Shown here: one piece after another, positions 18,189 through 27,002 of the stretch
Position numbering within the stretch: position 1 is the stretch's first letter
Layout: each line of letters starts with the position of its first letter
NCBI RefSeq assembly: GCF_000214355.1
Contig: NC_015577.1
Coordinates: 1,816,453 to 1,880,452, forward strand
Origin: Leadbettera azotonutricia ZAS-9
GTDB lineage: Bacteria > Spirochaetota > Spirochaetia > Treponematales > Breznakiellaceae
Length of the DNA: 64,000 nucleotides
Direction of reading: 5' to 3'
Position numbers and translations under genes: made by a program
The notes under the pieces: generated by a model
The model's input: the letters and a program-made list of their open reading frames with translations, nothing else
The model's database searches: none
Told to the model about the DNA's origin: nothing

Positions 18189-20945
18189 TTACCTTCCATG
18201 GCAGAGCTTGTATTTTTTGCCTGAGCCGCAGGGGCAGGGGTCGTTGCGGCCCACCTTGGGCTGGGTGCGTATGACCGTGGCGTTTTCGCTCTGCATCCGG
18301 GCAGGGCCCCGATGGGAAGAAGAAGCCCCGTCCGAGAAGGCGCTGACGCTGCCATGGCTTGCGTCCTGAATCGTGGCGGATGAACGCGCGGACAGGGGAC
18401 GGTTGGCGCTTTCGCCGGTCTGTATGCGCACCAAGTGAAGCCGGGAAGCAATAGCCTGGCGTATGTCGTCTATCATGGTTTCGAAAATTTGGAAACCTTC
18501 TACCTTGTATTCGGTTAACGGATTTTTTTGGGCATAGCTGCGGAGCCCTACAGCCTCGCGTAGTCCTTCCATGTTTTCAAGATGATCCAGCCATTTGTTG
18601 TCAACCATCATTAAATACTGCTGGCGGATTATATAATTGAGATATTCAGTGCCAATGATTTTATCTTTTTCGTCAATGTTGAGATTCAATTCTTCAAGAA
18701 TGCGCTTTTCCAGGGCATCGGGGTTTTTGGTATCCCCTTCTTCGAGCTTGAGGGTATAGCCGAATTTGATTTTGAGGTTCTCTGAAAGGGCTTTGGCAGC
18801 GGCTGTCATGTCTTTGCGCTGGAGCTCTTTGTATTCCTGTATATATTGATCAAGCATGTCGGCTGTGGCGTCGTTGACCCGCGCCTTAAGGTTTTTGTCC
18901 AAAAGGATGGCGTCCCTCTGCTCGTAGATAAACTTGCGCTGCTGGTTGAGGACATCGTCGTATTCAAGGAGATGCTTGCGTATTTCAAAGTTGCGTTCTT
19001 CAACTTTCTTCTGGGCTTTTTCTATGTTGCGGCTGAGCCAGGGATGGTAGATGGGTTCCCCTTCTTCCATGCCGATTTTTGACATGAGGTTCTTGATGTT
19101 CTCGCCGCCGAAAATGCGCATAAGATCATCGTCCATGGAGATGAAGAATTTTGAACGCCCCGGATCGCCCTGGCGGCCCGAGCGTCCCCGGAGCTGGTTG
19201 TCGATACGGCGGCTTTCGTGGCGCTCGGTGCCTATGACATAGAGGCCGCCCAGGCTTTTGACTTCTGCGTAATCATTCTTCCATTTTTCGTATTCTTCTT
19301 TATACAGAGCGGCGTATTTTTCGGCAGCATCGGGGGATGCGTCGGTGCCCGCCCTTTTCCGCGCCCGGTGCTCGGGGTTGCCCCCCAGTTTTATATCCGT
19401 ACCGCGGCCTGCCATGTTGGTGGCTATGGTTACCGATCCCTTGGCCCCGGCCTCGGCTATGATGGCAGCTTCGCGGGCGTGGTTCTTGGCGTTGAGCACT
19501 TCGTGGCGCACCCCTTTGCGGGTTAGAAGGGCGGAAAGCTTTTCGGATTTTTCGATGGACACGGTTCCCACCAGCATGGGCTGGCCCTTTTTGTGGGCCT
19601 CCGCTATTTCGTCGCAGAGGGCGTTGTACTTGTCCTTTTCGTTGAGGTAGACCACGTCGTCGTCGTCCTGGCGGGCAACCGGGAGGTTCGTGGGGATCAC
19701 CACCACGTCGAGGTTGTAGATTTTGGCGAATTCCACCGCTTCCGTATCGGCGGTTCCGGTGCCGCCTGATATTTTATTGTAGAGCCTGAAATAGTTCTGG
19801 AAGGTGATGGTCGCCAGGGTACGGTTCCTCTGGGCAATCTTGATACGTTCCTTTGCCTCGATTGCCTGATGGAGCCCGTCGGAATAGCGGCGGCCGTGGA
19901 GTATGCGCCCGGTAAATTCATCGACAATCTGGACCTGTCCGTCCTGCACCACATAGTCCACATCAATGTGGAAAAGCTTGTGGGCCCGCAGGGCCTGGGT
20001 AAAATAGTGCAAAAATTCAAAGTTTTCCTGATCTACAATGGCGCCCTTGATAAGGCCCCGTTTTTGAAGGAGCTCCTCGATTTTTGTCATACCCGCATTG
20101 CTGAAATTCACGTTCTTGTTTTTTTCGTTGAGTTTGTAATCCCCGATGACTTCTTCGCCCTGGGTCTCGTCGGGGTATTCCCCGTCGTCCTTCTTTTTCA
20201 CTTCCTCCAGGGAACCCAAAAGGCGGTCAACCTCGGCAAATTTGAAGGTATCGTCCTCGGCGGCCCCCGAGATGATGAGGGGGGTACGGGCTTCGTCTAT
20301 GAGTATGGAGTCGATTTCGTCCACCACGCAGTAGTTGTGTCCCCGCTGAACCCGGCTTTCCATGTCCCGGCACATATTGTCCCGGAGGTAGTCAAAGCCG
20401 AACTCGTTATTGGTGCCGTAGGTGATGTCGCAGGCATAATTTTCCTTGCGCCGCGAATTGTCCATGTCCGAAAGTATGGTACCTACCGTCATGCCCATAT
20501 AGGCAAAGATGGGCCGCATCCAGGCGGCATCGCGCTCGGCAAGGTAGTCGTTGACCGTGACCACATGGACGCCCTTGCCCGGTATGGCGTTAAGATAGGC
20601 CGCGGCAACCACCATGAGGGTCTTGCCTTCGCCGGTTTTCAATTCCGCTATCTTCCCCTGGTGGAGGACTATGGAACCCAGCACCTGAACATCGTAGGGC
20701 CGCTCGCCCAGATTCCTCCGGGCGGCTTCCCTGGCAAGGGCAAAAGCCTCGGGCAGGAGGGCCTCAAGCTTTTCGCCCTTGTTGTGCCGTTCCCTGAACA
20801 GGTTTGTCTGAACCGGGAAATCCTCAGCCTTAAGGGCCGCTGCCCAGGCTTCCTTTTCATTGACCGAATGCAATATGGGGAGAAGCGCCTTGAGGTCCCG
20901 TTCATGCTGGGAACCAAACAGGGCTTTAACGATACTATCAAACAT
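18189..20945 (-). CDS. secA: Preprotein translocase ATPase SecA
   Basis: Motor ATPase that drives unfolded proteins through SecYEG. The start is ATG 20945 ([19 protein letters not shown]), giving 918 residues; an upstream in-frame reading to 21011 adds only unlikely sequence. Walker A is in MRTGEGKT-equivalent [12 protein letters not shown], Walker B region is [15 protein letters not shown], and [13 protein letters not shown] and [10 protein letters not shown] are motor-domain motifs. The C-terminal zinc/SecB-binding tail [16 protein letters not shown] is intact. It converges with the SPOR gene, nine bases apart. Confidence 0.97.
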   Translation of the reverse strand: MFDSIVKALFGSQHERDLKALLPILHSVNEKEAWAAALKAEDFPVQTNLFRERHNKGEKLEALLPEAFALAREAARRNLGERPYDVQVLGSIVLHQGKIAELKTGEGKTLMVVAAAYLNAIPGKGVHVVTVNDYLAERDAAWMRPIFAYMGMTVGTILSDMDNSRRKENYACDITYGTNNEFGFDYLRDNMCRDMESRVQRGHNYCVVDEIDSILIDEARTPLIISGAAEDDTFKFAEVDRLLGSLEEVKKKDDGEYPDETQGEEVIGDYKLNEKNKNVNFSNAGMTKIEELLQKRGLIKGAIVDQENFEFLHYFTQALRAHKLFHIDVDYVVQDGQVQIVDEFTGRILHGRRYSDGLHQAIEAKERIKIAQRNRTLATITFQNYFRLYNKISGGTGTADTEAVEFAKIYNLDVVVIPTNLPVARQDDDDVVYLNEKDKYNALCDEIAEAHKKGQPMLVGTVSIEKSEKLSALLTRKGVRHEVLNAKNHAREAAIIAEAGAKGSVTIATNMAGRGTDIKLGGNPEHRARKRAGTDASPDAAEKYAALYKEEYEKWKNDYAEVKSLGGLYVIGTERHESRRIDNQLRGRSGRQGDPGRSKFFISMDDDLMRIFGGENIKNLMSKIGMEEGEPIYHPWLSRNIEKAQKKVEERNFEIRKHLLEYDDVLNQQRKFIYEQRDAILLDKNLKARVNDATADMLDQYIQEYKELQRKDMTAAAKALSENLKIKFGYTLKLEEGDTKNPDALEKRILEELNLNIDEKDKIIGTEYLNYIIRQQYLMMVDNKWLDHLENMEGLREAVGLRSYAQKNPLTEYKVEGFQIFETMIDDIRQAIASRLHLVRIQTGESANRPLSARSSATIQDASHGSVSAFSDGASSSHRGPARMQSENATVIRTQPKVGRNDPCPCGSGKKYKLCHGR

Positions 20946-21031
20946 GACTCTAATGTACCGATTATAGCCGATATGTGCAACAACGCAACGCAGAGCGTGG
21001 GGCCGCCGCAAACGGCTGCCCCGAATCCTCG

Positions 21032-21373
21032 TTAATAGGATTGCGCCCCCGCCTGTGCAACAAAACCCGGAATTGGATAATTAAGCGCCGTATTCAGGTT
21101 TTTCGCGGTTAAATCGGCAATAAACGCACGCAATTCTTCGGCATCCTGGCCCAGCTGGATAATCAACGCCGCTGCCATTTGCTCCGCGCTTTGCAATTGC
21201 TCCCCCGCAAATGTCACGCCCAACGCCGACTCCAATGCGCCAACAATTTGGCCATTCATGGTGTTGGCCAGTGAATTAAGCTGGGCATTTACTTCGCCGC
21301 CAGTTCCTATTGGGATATTTGTGCCCCGTCCATTATTGAGAACAGTTGCGTAGCCCAAAGATACCACGCACAA
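21032..21373 (-). CDS. Unrecognised small ORF, possibly a gene remnant
   Basis: The 113-residue reading starts at a TTG with no ribosome-binding site, and a stop lies three codons upstream. It has the look of a C-terminal fragment: [18 protein letters not shown], then an alanine- and leucine-rich helical part ending in [12 protein letters not shown] do not recognise a family. It sits upstream of secA on the same strand in a short region with other decayed-looking pieces. It may be non-functional. Confidence 0.3.
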   Translation of the reverse strand: MCVVSLGYATVLNNGRGTNIPIGTGGEVNAQLNSLANTMNGQIVGALESALGVTFAGEQLQSAEQMAAALIIQLGQDAEELRAFIADLTAKNLNTALNYPIPGFVAQAGAQSY

Positions 21374-21524
21374 GAATTTTTAACAAGGGCGAAAAAGGGG
21401 AGGGGGGAGAGGGAAAGACTGACAATTAAAAATAGGATAAGGGACGGTCCCCTGATCTTTTCTTCTTCCTTTGTGTGCCTCGGGTTGTTGATCGGACGTA
21501 TTAACTGAATGGTTTTAGCCCTGT

Positions 21525-21806
21525 TTATCCTCGATGAATGAATTGATGCATCTGCTCCAGCATCGCTACTTCCTGTTCCAACTCTCCTACCGAATAATCA
21601 ATGACAGGGATTTTATTCCTGGTCAAAAATCCGGCAAATTCGAATTTATCCATGTCGCATATTTTAGCTGATTGCCACAACGGCAATCTGTGATCTTTGA
21701 ACATCTGACAGGCGAAGGCTGTTTTCATATCTTTAATCGCTTCATCCTGACTCATTTTGGCAGCGGTGAGAATCTCATCCGGAATAGGTATCGTTAAAGT
21801 GCACAT
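21525..21806 (-). CDS. UPF0175 family small protein (antitoxin-like)
   Basis: From ATG 21806 (MCTLTIPIPDEIL) the protein has 93 residues; GAGG lies five bases before this ATG, so I prefer it to an earlier in-frame start at 21851. UPF0175 hallmarks are the DEI start, then FACQMFKDHRLPLWQSAKICD and the hydrophobic FEFAGFLTRNKIPVIDYS helix-turn. Family members are usually found beside PIN-type toxin genes and are thought to be antitoxins. No toxin partner remains next to it here. The fragment at 21902-22055 may be what is left of a neighbour. Confidence 0.65.
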   Translation of the reverse strand: MCTLTIPIPDEILTAAKMSQDEAIKDMKTAFACQMFKDHRLPLWQSAKICDMDKFEFAGFLTRNKIPVIDYSVGELEQEVAMLEQMHQFIHRG

Positions 21807-21901
21807 AATGACCTCATCAACAAATTTATCATATCTTGGAGAAAAAAGCAATGTATCCCAATTTCCTATGAATATCGAAAGATTGACCCTGTTCGGGTCG
21901 G

Positions 21902-22055
21902 TTAATGGCGGCCCTTGGCCCCTTCGGGGGCCGTTTTTTGCTTCATTCGGGCACGGATTTGCTTGGCGGTATATCCTTGATCCAACAGAGCAAGTATGCT
22001 CCTGCCATGGTTATTCTGTAAATTCCAGGGTAATAATTGCGGTACGGCCGCACCA
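21902..22055 (-). pseudogene. Orphan coding remnant without start
   Basis: Directly downstream of mazF, in a different frame, about 50 codons read as plausible protein: PQLLPWNLQNNHGRSILALL, then DQGYTAKQIRARMKQKTAPE, and stop at TAA 21904-21902. The region has no start codon with a ribosome-binding site and no upstream extension, because a stop precedes it. The helix-turn-like LLDQGYTAKQIRARM suggests the tail of a DNA-binding or mobile-element protein. I read it as a relic; chance coding is possible. Confidence 0.3.
21917..21939 (+). terminator. GC-rich hairpin followed by T6 on plus strand
   Basis: GGCCCC, loop TTCG, GGGGCC and then GTTTTTT make a textbook intrinsic terminator on the plus strand. 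No plus-strand gene ends here, so it would only stop antisense transcription running into mazF and mazE. It lies inside the orphan remnant on the other strand. Confidence 0.5.
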
Positions 22056-22373
22056 TTATTTTACCAGCATTTCCATAATAATGTCTTTTATTTCAGTTGC
22101 CTTGCTTTTATCCAGTTCGCCAATTTTCCTGATTAATCTTTTTTTATCTACTGTCCTTATTTGATCCAAGACAATCCAGCCTGTTTTGCTTTGAAAATTA
22201 ATTTCTATCCTTGTTGGATAGTTATAAGACTTTTTCGTCATTGGCGCAATTATTATCGTTTCTATATGTTCATTCATTTCATCGGGAGAAACTATTACAC
22301 AGGGACGTGTTTTTTGTATTTCATGCCTTATTGTTGGTTCAAGATTTACCAGATAAATTTCATACTGTTTCAT
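22056..22373 (-). CDS. mazF: MazF/PemK-type toxin endoribonuclease
   Basis: 105 residues from ATG 22373, which overlaps the antitoxin stop as TGATG. The PemK/MazF fold is recognisable from MKQYEIYLVNLEP, the catalytic-arginine strand KTRPCVIVSPDEMN, and ETIIIAPMTKK. C-terminal helices KRLIRKIGELDKSKATEI complete the SH3-like barrel. It cleaves mRNA at short sequence motifs when free of antitoxin; the target motif cannot be predicted. It is co-transcribed and translationally coupled with the AbrB-fold antitoxin upstream. Confidence 0.9.
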   Translation of the reverse strand: MKQYEIYLVNLEPTIRHEIQKTRPCVIVSPDEMNEHIETIIIAPMTKKSYNYPTRIEINFQSKTGWIVLDQIRTVDKKRLIRKIGELDKSKATEIKDIIMEMLVK

Positions 22374-22621
22374 CACCATTCCCATTCAAAAGAATCATCT
22401 TGAATTTGTTCTTGAAGAAGCAGATTATCGTCTCCTTCTTTGTGCATTTTTTGAAATGCTTCTTCCCAGCCGCTCCGAGGTTTTTTCTCAATGCGTTTTA
22501 TTATAATTTCGTTGTTATGCATATTCATTTCAACCTCGTTTTCAATATTAAGTTGAGTTAGAATATTTTTTGGTATCCTGATTCCCTTTGAATTTCCGAT
22601 TGGCACCACAGAAACAAGCAT
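22373..22621 (-). CDS. mazE: MazE-type AbrB-fold antitoxin
   Basis: 82 residues from ATG 22621, preceded by AAGGAG seven bases away. The N-terminal SpoVT/AbrB domain MLVSVVPIGNSKGIRIPK and ILTQLNIENEVEMN binds DNA. The C-terminal acidic tail (QEQIQDDSFEWEW) would wrap the toxin. It should repress its own promoter through the palindrome between the -35 and -10 boxes. A longer in-frame start at 22669 lies within the promoter and is rejected. Confidence 0.9.
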   Translation of the reverse strand: MLVSVVPIGNSKGIRIPKNILTQLNIENEVEMNMHNNEIIIKRIEKKPRSGWEEAFQKMHKEGDDNLLLQEQIQDDSFEWEW

Positions 22622-22640
22622 ACTGTTCTCCTTGAATGTA

Positions 22641-22669
22641 ATTATTATGTAATTACATAAATTTGTCAA
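22641..22669 (-). promoter_or_regulatory. mazEF promoter with palindromic operator in the spacer
   Basis: On the minus strand TTGACA (22669-22664), 17 bases, then AATAAT (22646-22641). A perfect 16-base palindrome TTATGTAATTACATAA occupies 22645-22660, almost filling the spacer. The octamer TGTAATTA occurs twice in direct orientation on the plus strand (22637 and 22648). The placement fits autorepression by MazE or the MazEF complex. Confidence 0.65.
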
Positions 22670-22786
22670 GAGTCAACGCTCAGGCCCCAGACAATCTTTT
22701 TCTCAAATTTTCTATGAATTCGGGAAAATTTCGTTAAAAAATGAAGCGCCACGCATACCAATGCCATATAAGGTGTGGAGGCTTTT

Positions 22787-23596
22787 ATGCACAAAGACCA
22801 GCTTTCTCCCCTGTACGATTACGCCGTAAAGATTATATTCGGCGACCAGAAGAACATCGAAAACCTGGCAGGACTTCTCAAGCCGATTTTAGACCTGCCC
22901 CCGGAGGATTACGACAAACTCACCATTGTCGATCCTTTCATGAAGCGGCTTTTCCGCAAGGACAAGCTGGGAATTTTGGACGTAAAGGTGACGTCCAAAA
23001 CAGGCCGTATCATCAACGTGGAGATCCAGGTAAAGCCCTTTTCCACCTTAAGGCAGCGAATTATCTACTACCTGGCAAAACTGCTGGTTGAACAGCTTAA
23101 AAGCGGTTTCGATTATGGAAAACTTACAGAGACCGTATGTGTGGTTATATGCAATCATGTGCTTATACCGGAGGAGAAGGATTTTTTCAATATCTACGGT
23201 CTTCGGAACACCAAATCAGAAAACCTGTTTACGAAATTGCTCAAACTCTATATAATAGAATTGCCGAAGCTGCCCAGGGATGACGATGGCTCTCCTATGT
23301 GGGCCTGGCTTCAGTTCTTCAAATGCAGAAGGGAGGAAGAATTCGACATGCTCGCAGAAAAACACCCCGAAGTTCGCCCTATTGTTGCGGAATACAAAAA
23401 ACTCACCTGGAGCGAGCGGCGGCGCATGATCGCGGACCTCAAGGAAAAATACCGCCGTGACGACGCGGCTGTTCTGGCGGACGCGCTTATGGATAGGAGC
23501 CGGGAAATAGCCCGGGCATTGAAAGCTCAAGGTGTTTCTATCGACAAGATTGCTGCCGCCACCCAACTCTCTCAGGAAGAAATCGAAACCTTGTGA
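22787..23596 (+). CDS. Rpn family recombination-promoting nuclease
   Basis: 269 residues from ATG 22787, with GGAGG five bases upstream; a GTG at 22775 is in frame but lacks a site. The protein belongs to the Rpn/PD-(D/E)XK transposase-like family. The start DYAVKIIFGDQKNIENL and the nuclease core LGILDVKVTSKTGRIINVEI (D and ExQ as metal ligands) are typical. The C-terminal SIDKIAAATQLSQEEIETL is the helix repeat common in family tails. These genes often occur in multiple copies and can act as DNA endonucleases. The copy looks intact. Confidence 0.85.
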   Translation: MHKDQLSPLYDYAVKIIFGDQKNIENLAGLLKPILDLPPEDYDKLTIVDPFMKRLFRKDKLGILDVKVTSKTGRIINVEIQVKPFSTLRQRIIYYLAKLLVEQLKSGFDYGKLTETVCVVICNHVLIPEEKDFFNIYGLRNTKSENLFTKLLKLYIIELPKLPRDDDGSPMWAWLQFFKCRREEEFDMLAEKHPEVRPIVAEYKKLTWSERRRMIADLKEKYRRDDAAVLADALMDRSREIARALKAQGVSIDKIAAATQLSQEEIETL

Positions 23597-23612
23597 TATA
23601 CGCATTCTCTTG

Positions 23613-23656
23613 TTGACAATGTTCATTTTTATGCATATACTGACGAAAAATGAACA
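23613..23656 (+). promoter_or_regulatory. Strong promoter with flanking 11-base inverted repeat before ABC importer operon
   Basis: TTGACA (23613-23618), 17 bases, TATACT (23636-23641) is near-consensus sigma-70. A perfect inverted repeat TGTTCATTTTT (23620-23630) and AAAAATGAACA (23646-23656) brackets the -10 box with a 15-base centre. It looks like an operator for a dimeric repressor. The operon ends in a protein with a winged-helix domain, the nearest candidate regulator. Confidence 0.7.
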
Positions 23657-23665
23657 GGGGGCAAC

Positions 23666-24646
23666 ATGATGAAGAAGGCGGCGGCGTTTGCGGTTTTGGC
23701 TCTGGCGGGCTTGATGGCTTTGGCGGGGTGCAAAAAGGAATCGAATAAGGTGGTGATTTATTCCACTTCGGAAGATTACCGTATCGAATATATGCAGAAA
23801 AGGCTCAATGAGCAGTTTCCTCAATACGATATTGCCATCAATTATTATCCTACAGGGAACCTGGCTGCCAAGCTTAAGGCTGAGGGTGTCAGGACCGAGT
23901 GCGACATTATCGGGGAGCTTGAGTCCGGCTATATGGAAGGCATCCTGGACAATCTGGCGGATCTCTCGTCTTATGACAGTTCGGTGTTTTTGCCCGAGAT
24001 TGTGCCTGCCCATCATAAATACCTGCCTTTTTACAAGGGGTCGGGGTGCATTATCTACAGCCAGGATTTCCTCAGAGCGCGGAACCTGCCGGTTCCGTCC
24101 TCGTACCAGGATTTGCTGAACCCTGTTTACAAGGGGGTTCTGACCATGCCCAACCCCAAATCGTCGAGCACGGGGTATTTTTTCCTCAAGAATTTGGTGA
24201 ACGCCATGGGGGAGGACGAGGCTTTTGCCTGGTTTGACGGGTTTGCCAATAATGTGCTTCAGTTCACTTCCTCGGGCTCAGGGCCGGTGAATGCCCTGGT
24301 GCAGGGGGAAGCAGGGATAGGGCTGGGCATGACGTTCCAGGCGGTGACCACTATCAACAATGGCGTGCCGTTGAGCATCAAATTTTTCGATGAGGGTTCC
24401 CCCTATTCGCTTTATGCACTGGGGATTATAAAGGGCAAGGACAGCCGCAAGGCGGTGAAGGATGTGTTTGACTTTTACCTTAACACGGTAAGCAGGGAAG
24501 ACAAGGAGCGCTTTGTCCCTGAGCAGATATTCAAGAATCAGGTGAACACCATCCCCAATTACCCGGCAAATGTAAAATCGGGCGACATGAGGGGCATTGA
24601 AATACTTAGCGAAAAAGAGCGATTATTAGAGAAATGGAAGTATTGA
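23666..24646 (+). CDS. ABC importer substrate-binding lipoprotein (Fbp/PotD-like fold)
   Basis: 326 residues. A lipoprotein signal peptide ends in LAGC, so the protein is anchored on the outer face of the inner membrane. VVIYSTSEDYRIEYMQKRLN and the long two-lobe pattern are typical of type II periplasmic binding proteins that serve Fe3+, polyamine, thiamine or 2-aminoethylphosphonate importers. AGGGGG precedes the ATG. It heads an operon with ATPase, fused permease and a nucleotidyltransferase fusion. The ligand is unknown; the terminal gene hints at an amino-alcohol or phosphonate. Confidence 0.82.
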   Translation: MMKKAAAFAVLALAGLMALAGCKKESNKVVIYSTSEDYRIEYMQKRLNEQFPQYDIAINYYPTGNLAAKLKAEGVRTECDIIGELESGYMEGILDNLADLSSYDSSVFLPEIVPAHHKYLPFYKGSGCIIYSQDFLRARNLPVPSSYQDLLNPVYKGVLTMPNPKSSSTGYFFLKNLVNAMGEDEAFAWFDGFANNVLQFTSSGSGPVNALVQGEAGIGLGMTFQAVTTINNGVPLSIKFFDEGSPYSLYALGIIKGKDSRKAVKDVFDFYLNTVSREDKERFVPEQIFKNQVNTIPNYPANVKSGDMRGIEILSEKERLLEKWKY

Positions 24647-25422
24647 AAACAAAGGTTGATAAACTGGAGGTCAGGGAGCTTTCCCACAGCTTTAGCCTTG
24701 ACCAGAGGGAAGTGCTTCACCGGATAAGCTTTACCGTAAAGGATGGGGAGTTTCTCTCCATCCTGGGGCCTTCCGGCTGCGGCAAGACCACCATACTTCG
24801 CATACTCATCGGCCTTATACAGCCCAGTTCCGGGAAGATTTTTAAGAACGGGGAAGACATAACCGAATATAAACCCTCCGGAAGGAATATGGGCATAGTG
24901 TTCCAGAACTATGCCCTCTTTCAAAACATGAGCGTCCTGGGCAATGTGGAATACGCCCTCAAATTCAACCCCGGGTTGAAAAGCCGTTCAAGGTCAATCG
25001 CGGAAAATGTGATCGACCAGGTGGGCCTTACGGAGCATATCAATAAAAAGCCCTGGAAGCTTTCTGGGGGGCAGCAGCAGAGGGTGGCTATAGCCCGCAC
25101 CCTTGCCCTGAACCCCGAAATAATCCTTTTCGACGAACCTATGTCGGCCCTTGATGCAGCCACCCGCCTTGTATTGCGGGATGAACTGAAAAGGATACAG
25201 GAAAAATTCAAATCCACCATGATCTACGTTACCCACGATCAGGAAGAAGCATTCGCCCTGTCCGACCGTATCATGGTGATGAATCAAGGCGTGATAGAGC
25301 AGCTTGACACTCCCCGGAATATTGTAAAAAACCCTGCAAGCCAATATATGAAAGATTTTGTGATCCACAATTTAAAGCTTAAAATCGATTCTCTTGCCCA
25401 ATACATGGGAGCAGAGGATTGA
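24634..25422 (+). CDS. ABC importer ATPase subunit
   Basis: 262 residues, overlapping the binding-protein gene by 13 bases. Walker [10 protein letters not shown], signature [14 protein letters not shown] and Walker [12 protein letters not shown] are complete, and the switch His is in [16 protein letters not shown]. It belongs to the PotA/FbpC class. The short C-terminus leaves no room for a TOBE regulatory domain. It powers uptake with the permease that overlaps its stop codon. Confidence 0.9.
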   Translation: MEVLKTKVDKLEVRELSHSFSLDQREVLHRISFTVKDGEFLSILGPSGCGKTTILRILIGLIQPSSGKIFKNGEDITEYKPSGRNMGIVFQNYALFQNMSVLGNVEYALKFNPGLKSRSRSIAENVIDQVGLTEHINKKPWKLSGGQQQRVAIARTLALNPEIILFDEPMSALDAATRLVLRDELKRIQEKFKSTMIYVTHDQEEAFALSDRIMVMNQGVIEQLDTPRNIVKNPASQYMKDFVIHNLKLKIDSLAQYMGAED

Positions 25423-27002
25423 AATTTGAGCGAATGACCGGTATCAAACTCCTCATCACTGTTTTTTTATTGATAGCGGTGATATTCCCTTTGATTTCCA
25501 TGCTGTCCTATTTGCCGGGCGCGAATGTTTCGCGCATTGTCTCCAATCCCCAATTCAGGCAGGCCCTGATTAATTCGCTGTCCACCGCAGGGATGGGGAC
25601 AGTTATTTCAATTTTGATTGCCTATGTTTTCGCCTACTGCATTGCCCGTACAGGCATGGGGCGGACAGAAATATTTTCGGTATTCGCGACTGTGCCTATG
25701 CTCATCCCTTCGATTTCCCATGGCATGGGGCTCATTATTCTTTTGGGGGCCAACGGGATTATTACCCGGCTATTGGGTTTAAAAACCACGATTTACGGTT
25801 TTTGGGGGATTGTGCTTGGAGGCGTGCTTTACGCGTTTCCTGTGGCCTTCCTCATGCTCGCGGATGTTTTAAAATACGAGGACGGCTCCCCCTACGAGGC
25901 CGCGGAAGTCCTGGGCATACCCCGGAAGAACCGCTTTTTCGCGATAACCTTTCCGTACCTCAGAAAGCCGCTTATATCCGTTGTTTTTGCGGTTTTTACC
26001 ATGATTTTTACAGATTATGGCGTTGCCTTGATGATTGGCGGCCGCTGTACCACCCTGCCTGTGCTTATGTACCAGGAAGTGATAGGGCTTCTTAATTTCA
26101 GCAAGGGCAGCGTAATCGGGGTGATTCTGCTTGCCCCTGCCCTGGCGGCTTTTATTTTTGATCTCCTCAATAAAGACAAGGGGAACCAGTCCTTTGTTGT
26201 TCAAAAAACAGCCCTGGCCAGGCAGCGGCTCCGGGATGCTGCCGCAACCGTGTTTTGCGCGCTGGTATGCCTCATTATTGCCCTTCCCATACTGGTTTTT
26301 GCGTTTTTGACCTTTGTCCGGAAATATCCTGTCGATATGACCACATCACTTTATAATGTTATAACCAGTCTCGAAATGGGCGCCGGAAAATTCCTCCTCA
26401 ATTCATTCATAATCGCCCTGGGGGTTTCCGTAATCGGCACTTTTATTTCTTATACCCTGGCATATTTTACGGCCCGCACTCCGGGGAAGACATCCAAACT
26501 CCTGCATTTAATTTCTATTACTTCATTGGCAATTCCCGGTCTGGTGCTGGGCCTTTCGTATGTGCTTTTTTTCAAAGCCACATTTTTATACGGGACTATA
26601 GCAATTCTTATTTTGGTAAACACCGTGCACTTTGTGGCATCCCCTTATTTAATGGCATATAATTCCCTTGGCAAGCTGAATGCCAATTTGGAGGATGTAG
26701 GCTTCACCCTTGGCATTAAACGTTTTGCGATTGTCAGGGACGTGCTTTTGCCCCAGACTAAATTAACGGTGCTGGAAATGTTTTCGTATTTCTTCGTCAA
26801 TTCCATGATGACTATTTCAGCGGTTTCTTTTTTAAGCACTGTGGGGAATAAGCCCATTGCCCTGATGATAACCCAATTCGAAGCTACCATGCAGCTCGAA
26901 AGCGCGGCTTTTGTTTCCCTATTAATCCTCAGCTGCAATTTCCTAATGAAGGGCTTTATCTATTTTTCACGACGCCGTATTATGAAAAGGGAGGGGATGT
27001 GA
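25419..27002 (+). CDS. ABC importer permease, fused two-domain (FbpB/ThiP-like)
   Basis: 527 residues with about twelve hydrophobic helices in two similar halves. Each half has an EAA-type coupling loop: EAAEVLGIPRKNRFFAITFP in the first and the degenerate EDVGFTLGIKRFAIVRDVLL in the second. This single-chain arrangement is known from FbpB, ThiP and phosphonate-type permeases. It overlaps the ATPase gene by four bases (ATGA style) and the next gene by three. It forms the membrane channel of the importer. Confidence 0.87.
   Translation: MKFERMTGIKLLITVFLLIAVIFPLISMLSYLPGANVSRIVSNPQFRQALINSLSTAGMGTVISILIAYVFAYCIARTGMGRTEIFSVFATVPMLIPSISHGMGLIILLGANGIITRLLGLKTTIYGFWGIVLGGVLYAFPVAFLMLADVLKYEDGSPYEAAEVLGIPRKNRFFAITFPYLRKPLISVVFAVFTMIFTDYGVALMIGGRCTTLPVLMYQEVIGLLNFSKGSVIGVILLAPALAAFIFDLLNKDKGNQSFVVQKTALARQRLRDAAATVFCALVCLIIALPILVFAFLTFVRKYPVDMTTSLYNVITSLEMGAGKFLLNSFIIALGVSVIGTFISYTLAYFTARTPGKTSKLLHLISITSLAIPGLVLGLSYVLFFKATFLYGTIAILILVNTVHFVASPYLMAYNSLGKLNANLEDVGFTLGIKRFAIVRDVLLPQTKLTVLEMFSYFFVNSMMTISAVSFLSTVGNKPIALMITQFEATMQLESAAFVSLLILSCNFLMKGFIYFSRRRIMKREGM

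Noticed and set aside
19869-21035. Long open frame opposite secA (388 codons)
   Set aside because: It is antisense to a fully conserved secA and its length follows from the codon bias of that gene; no family resemblance or ribosome-binding site.
21891-21935. Possible tRNA-like or T-arm-like hairpins
   Set aside because: No acceptor stem or anticodon arm could be folded; better explained as terminator and coding remnant.
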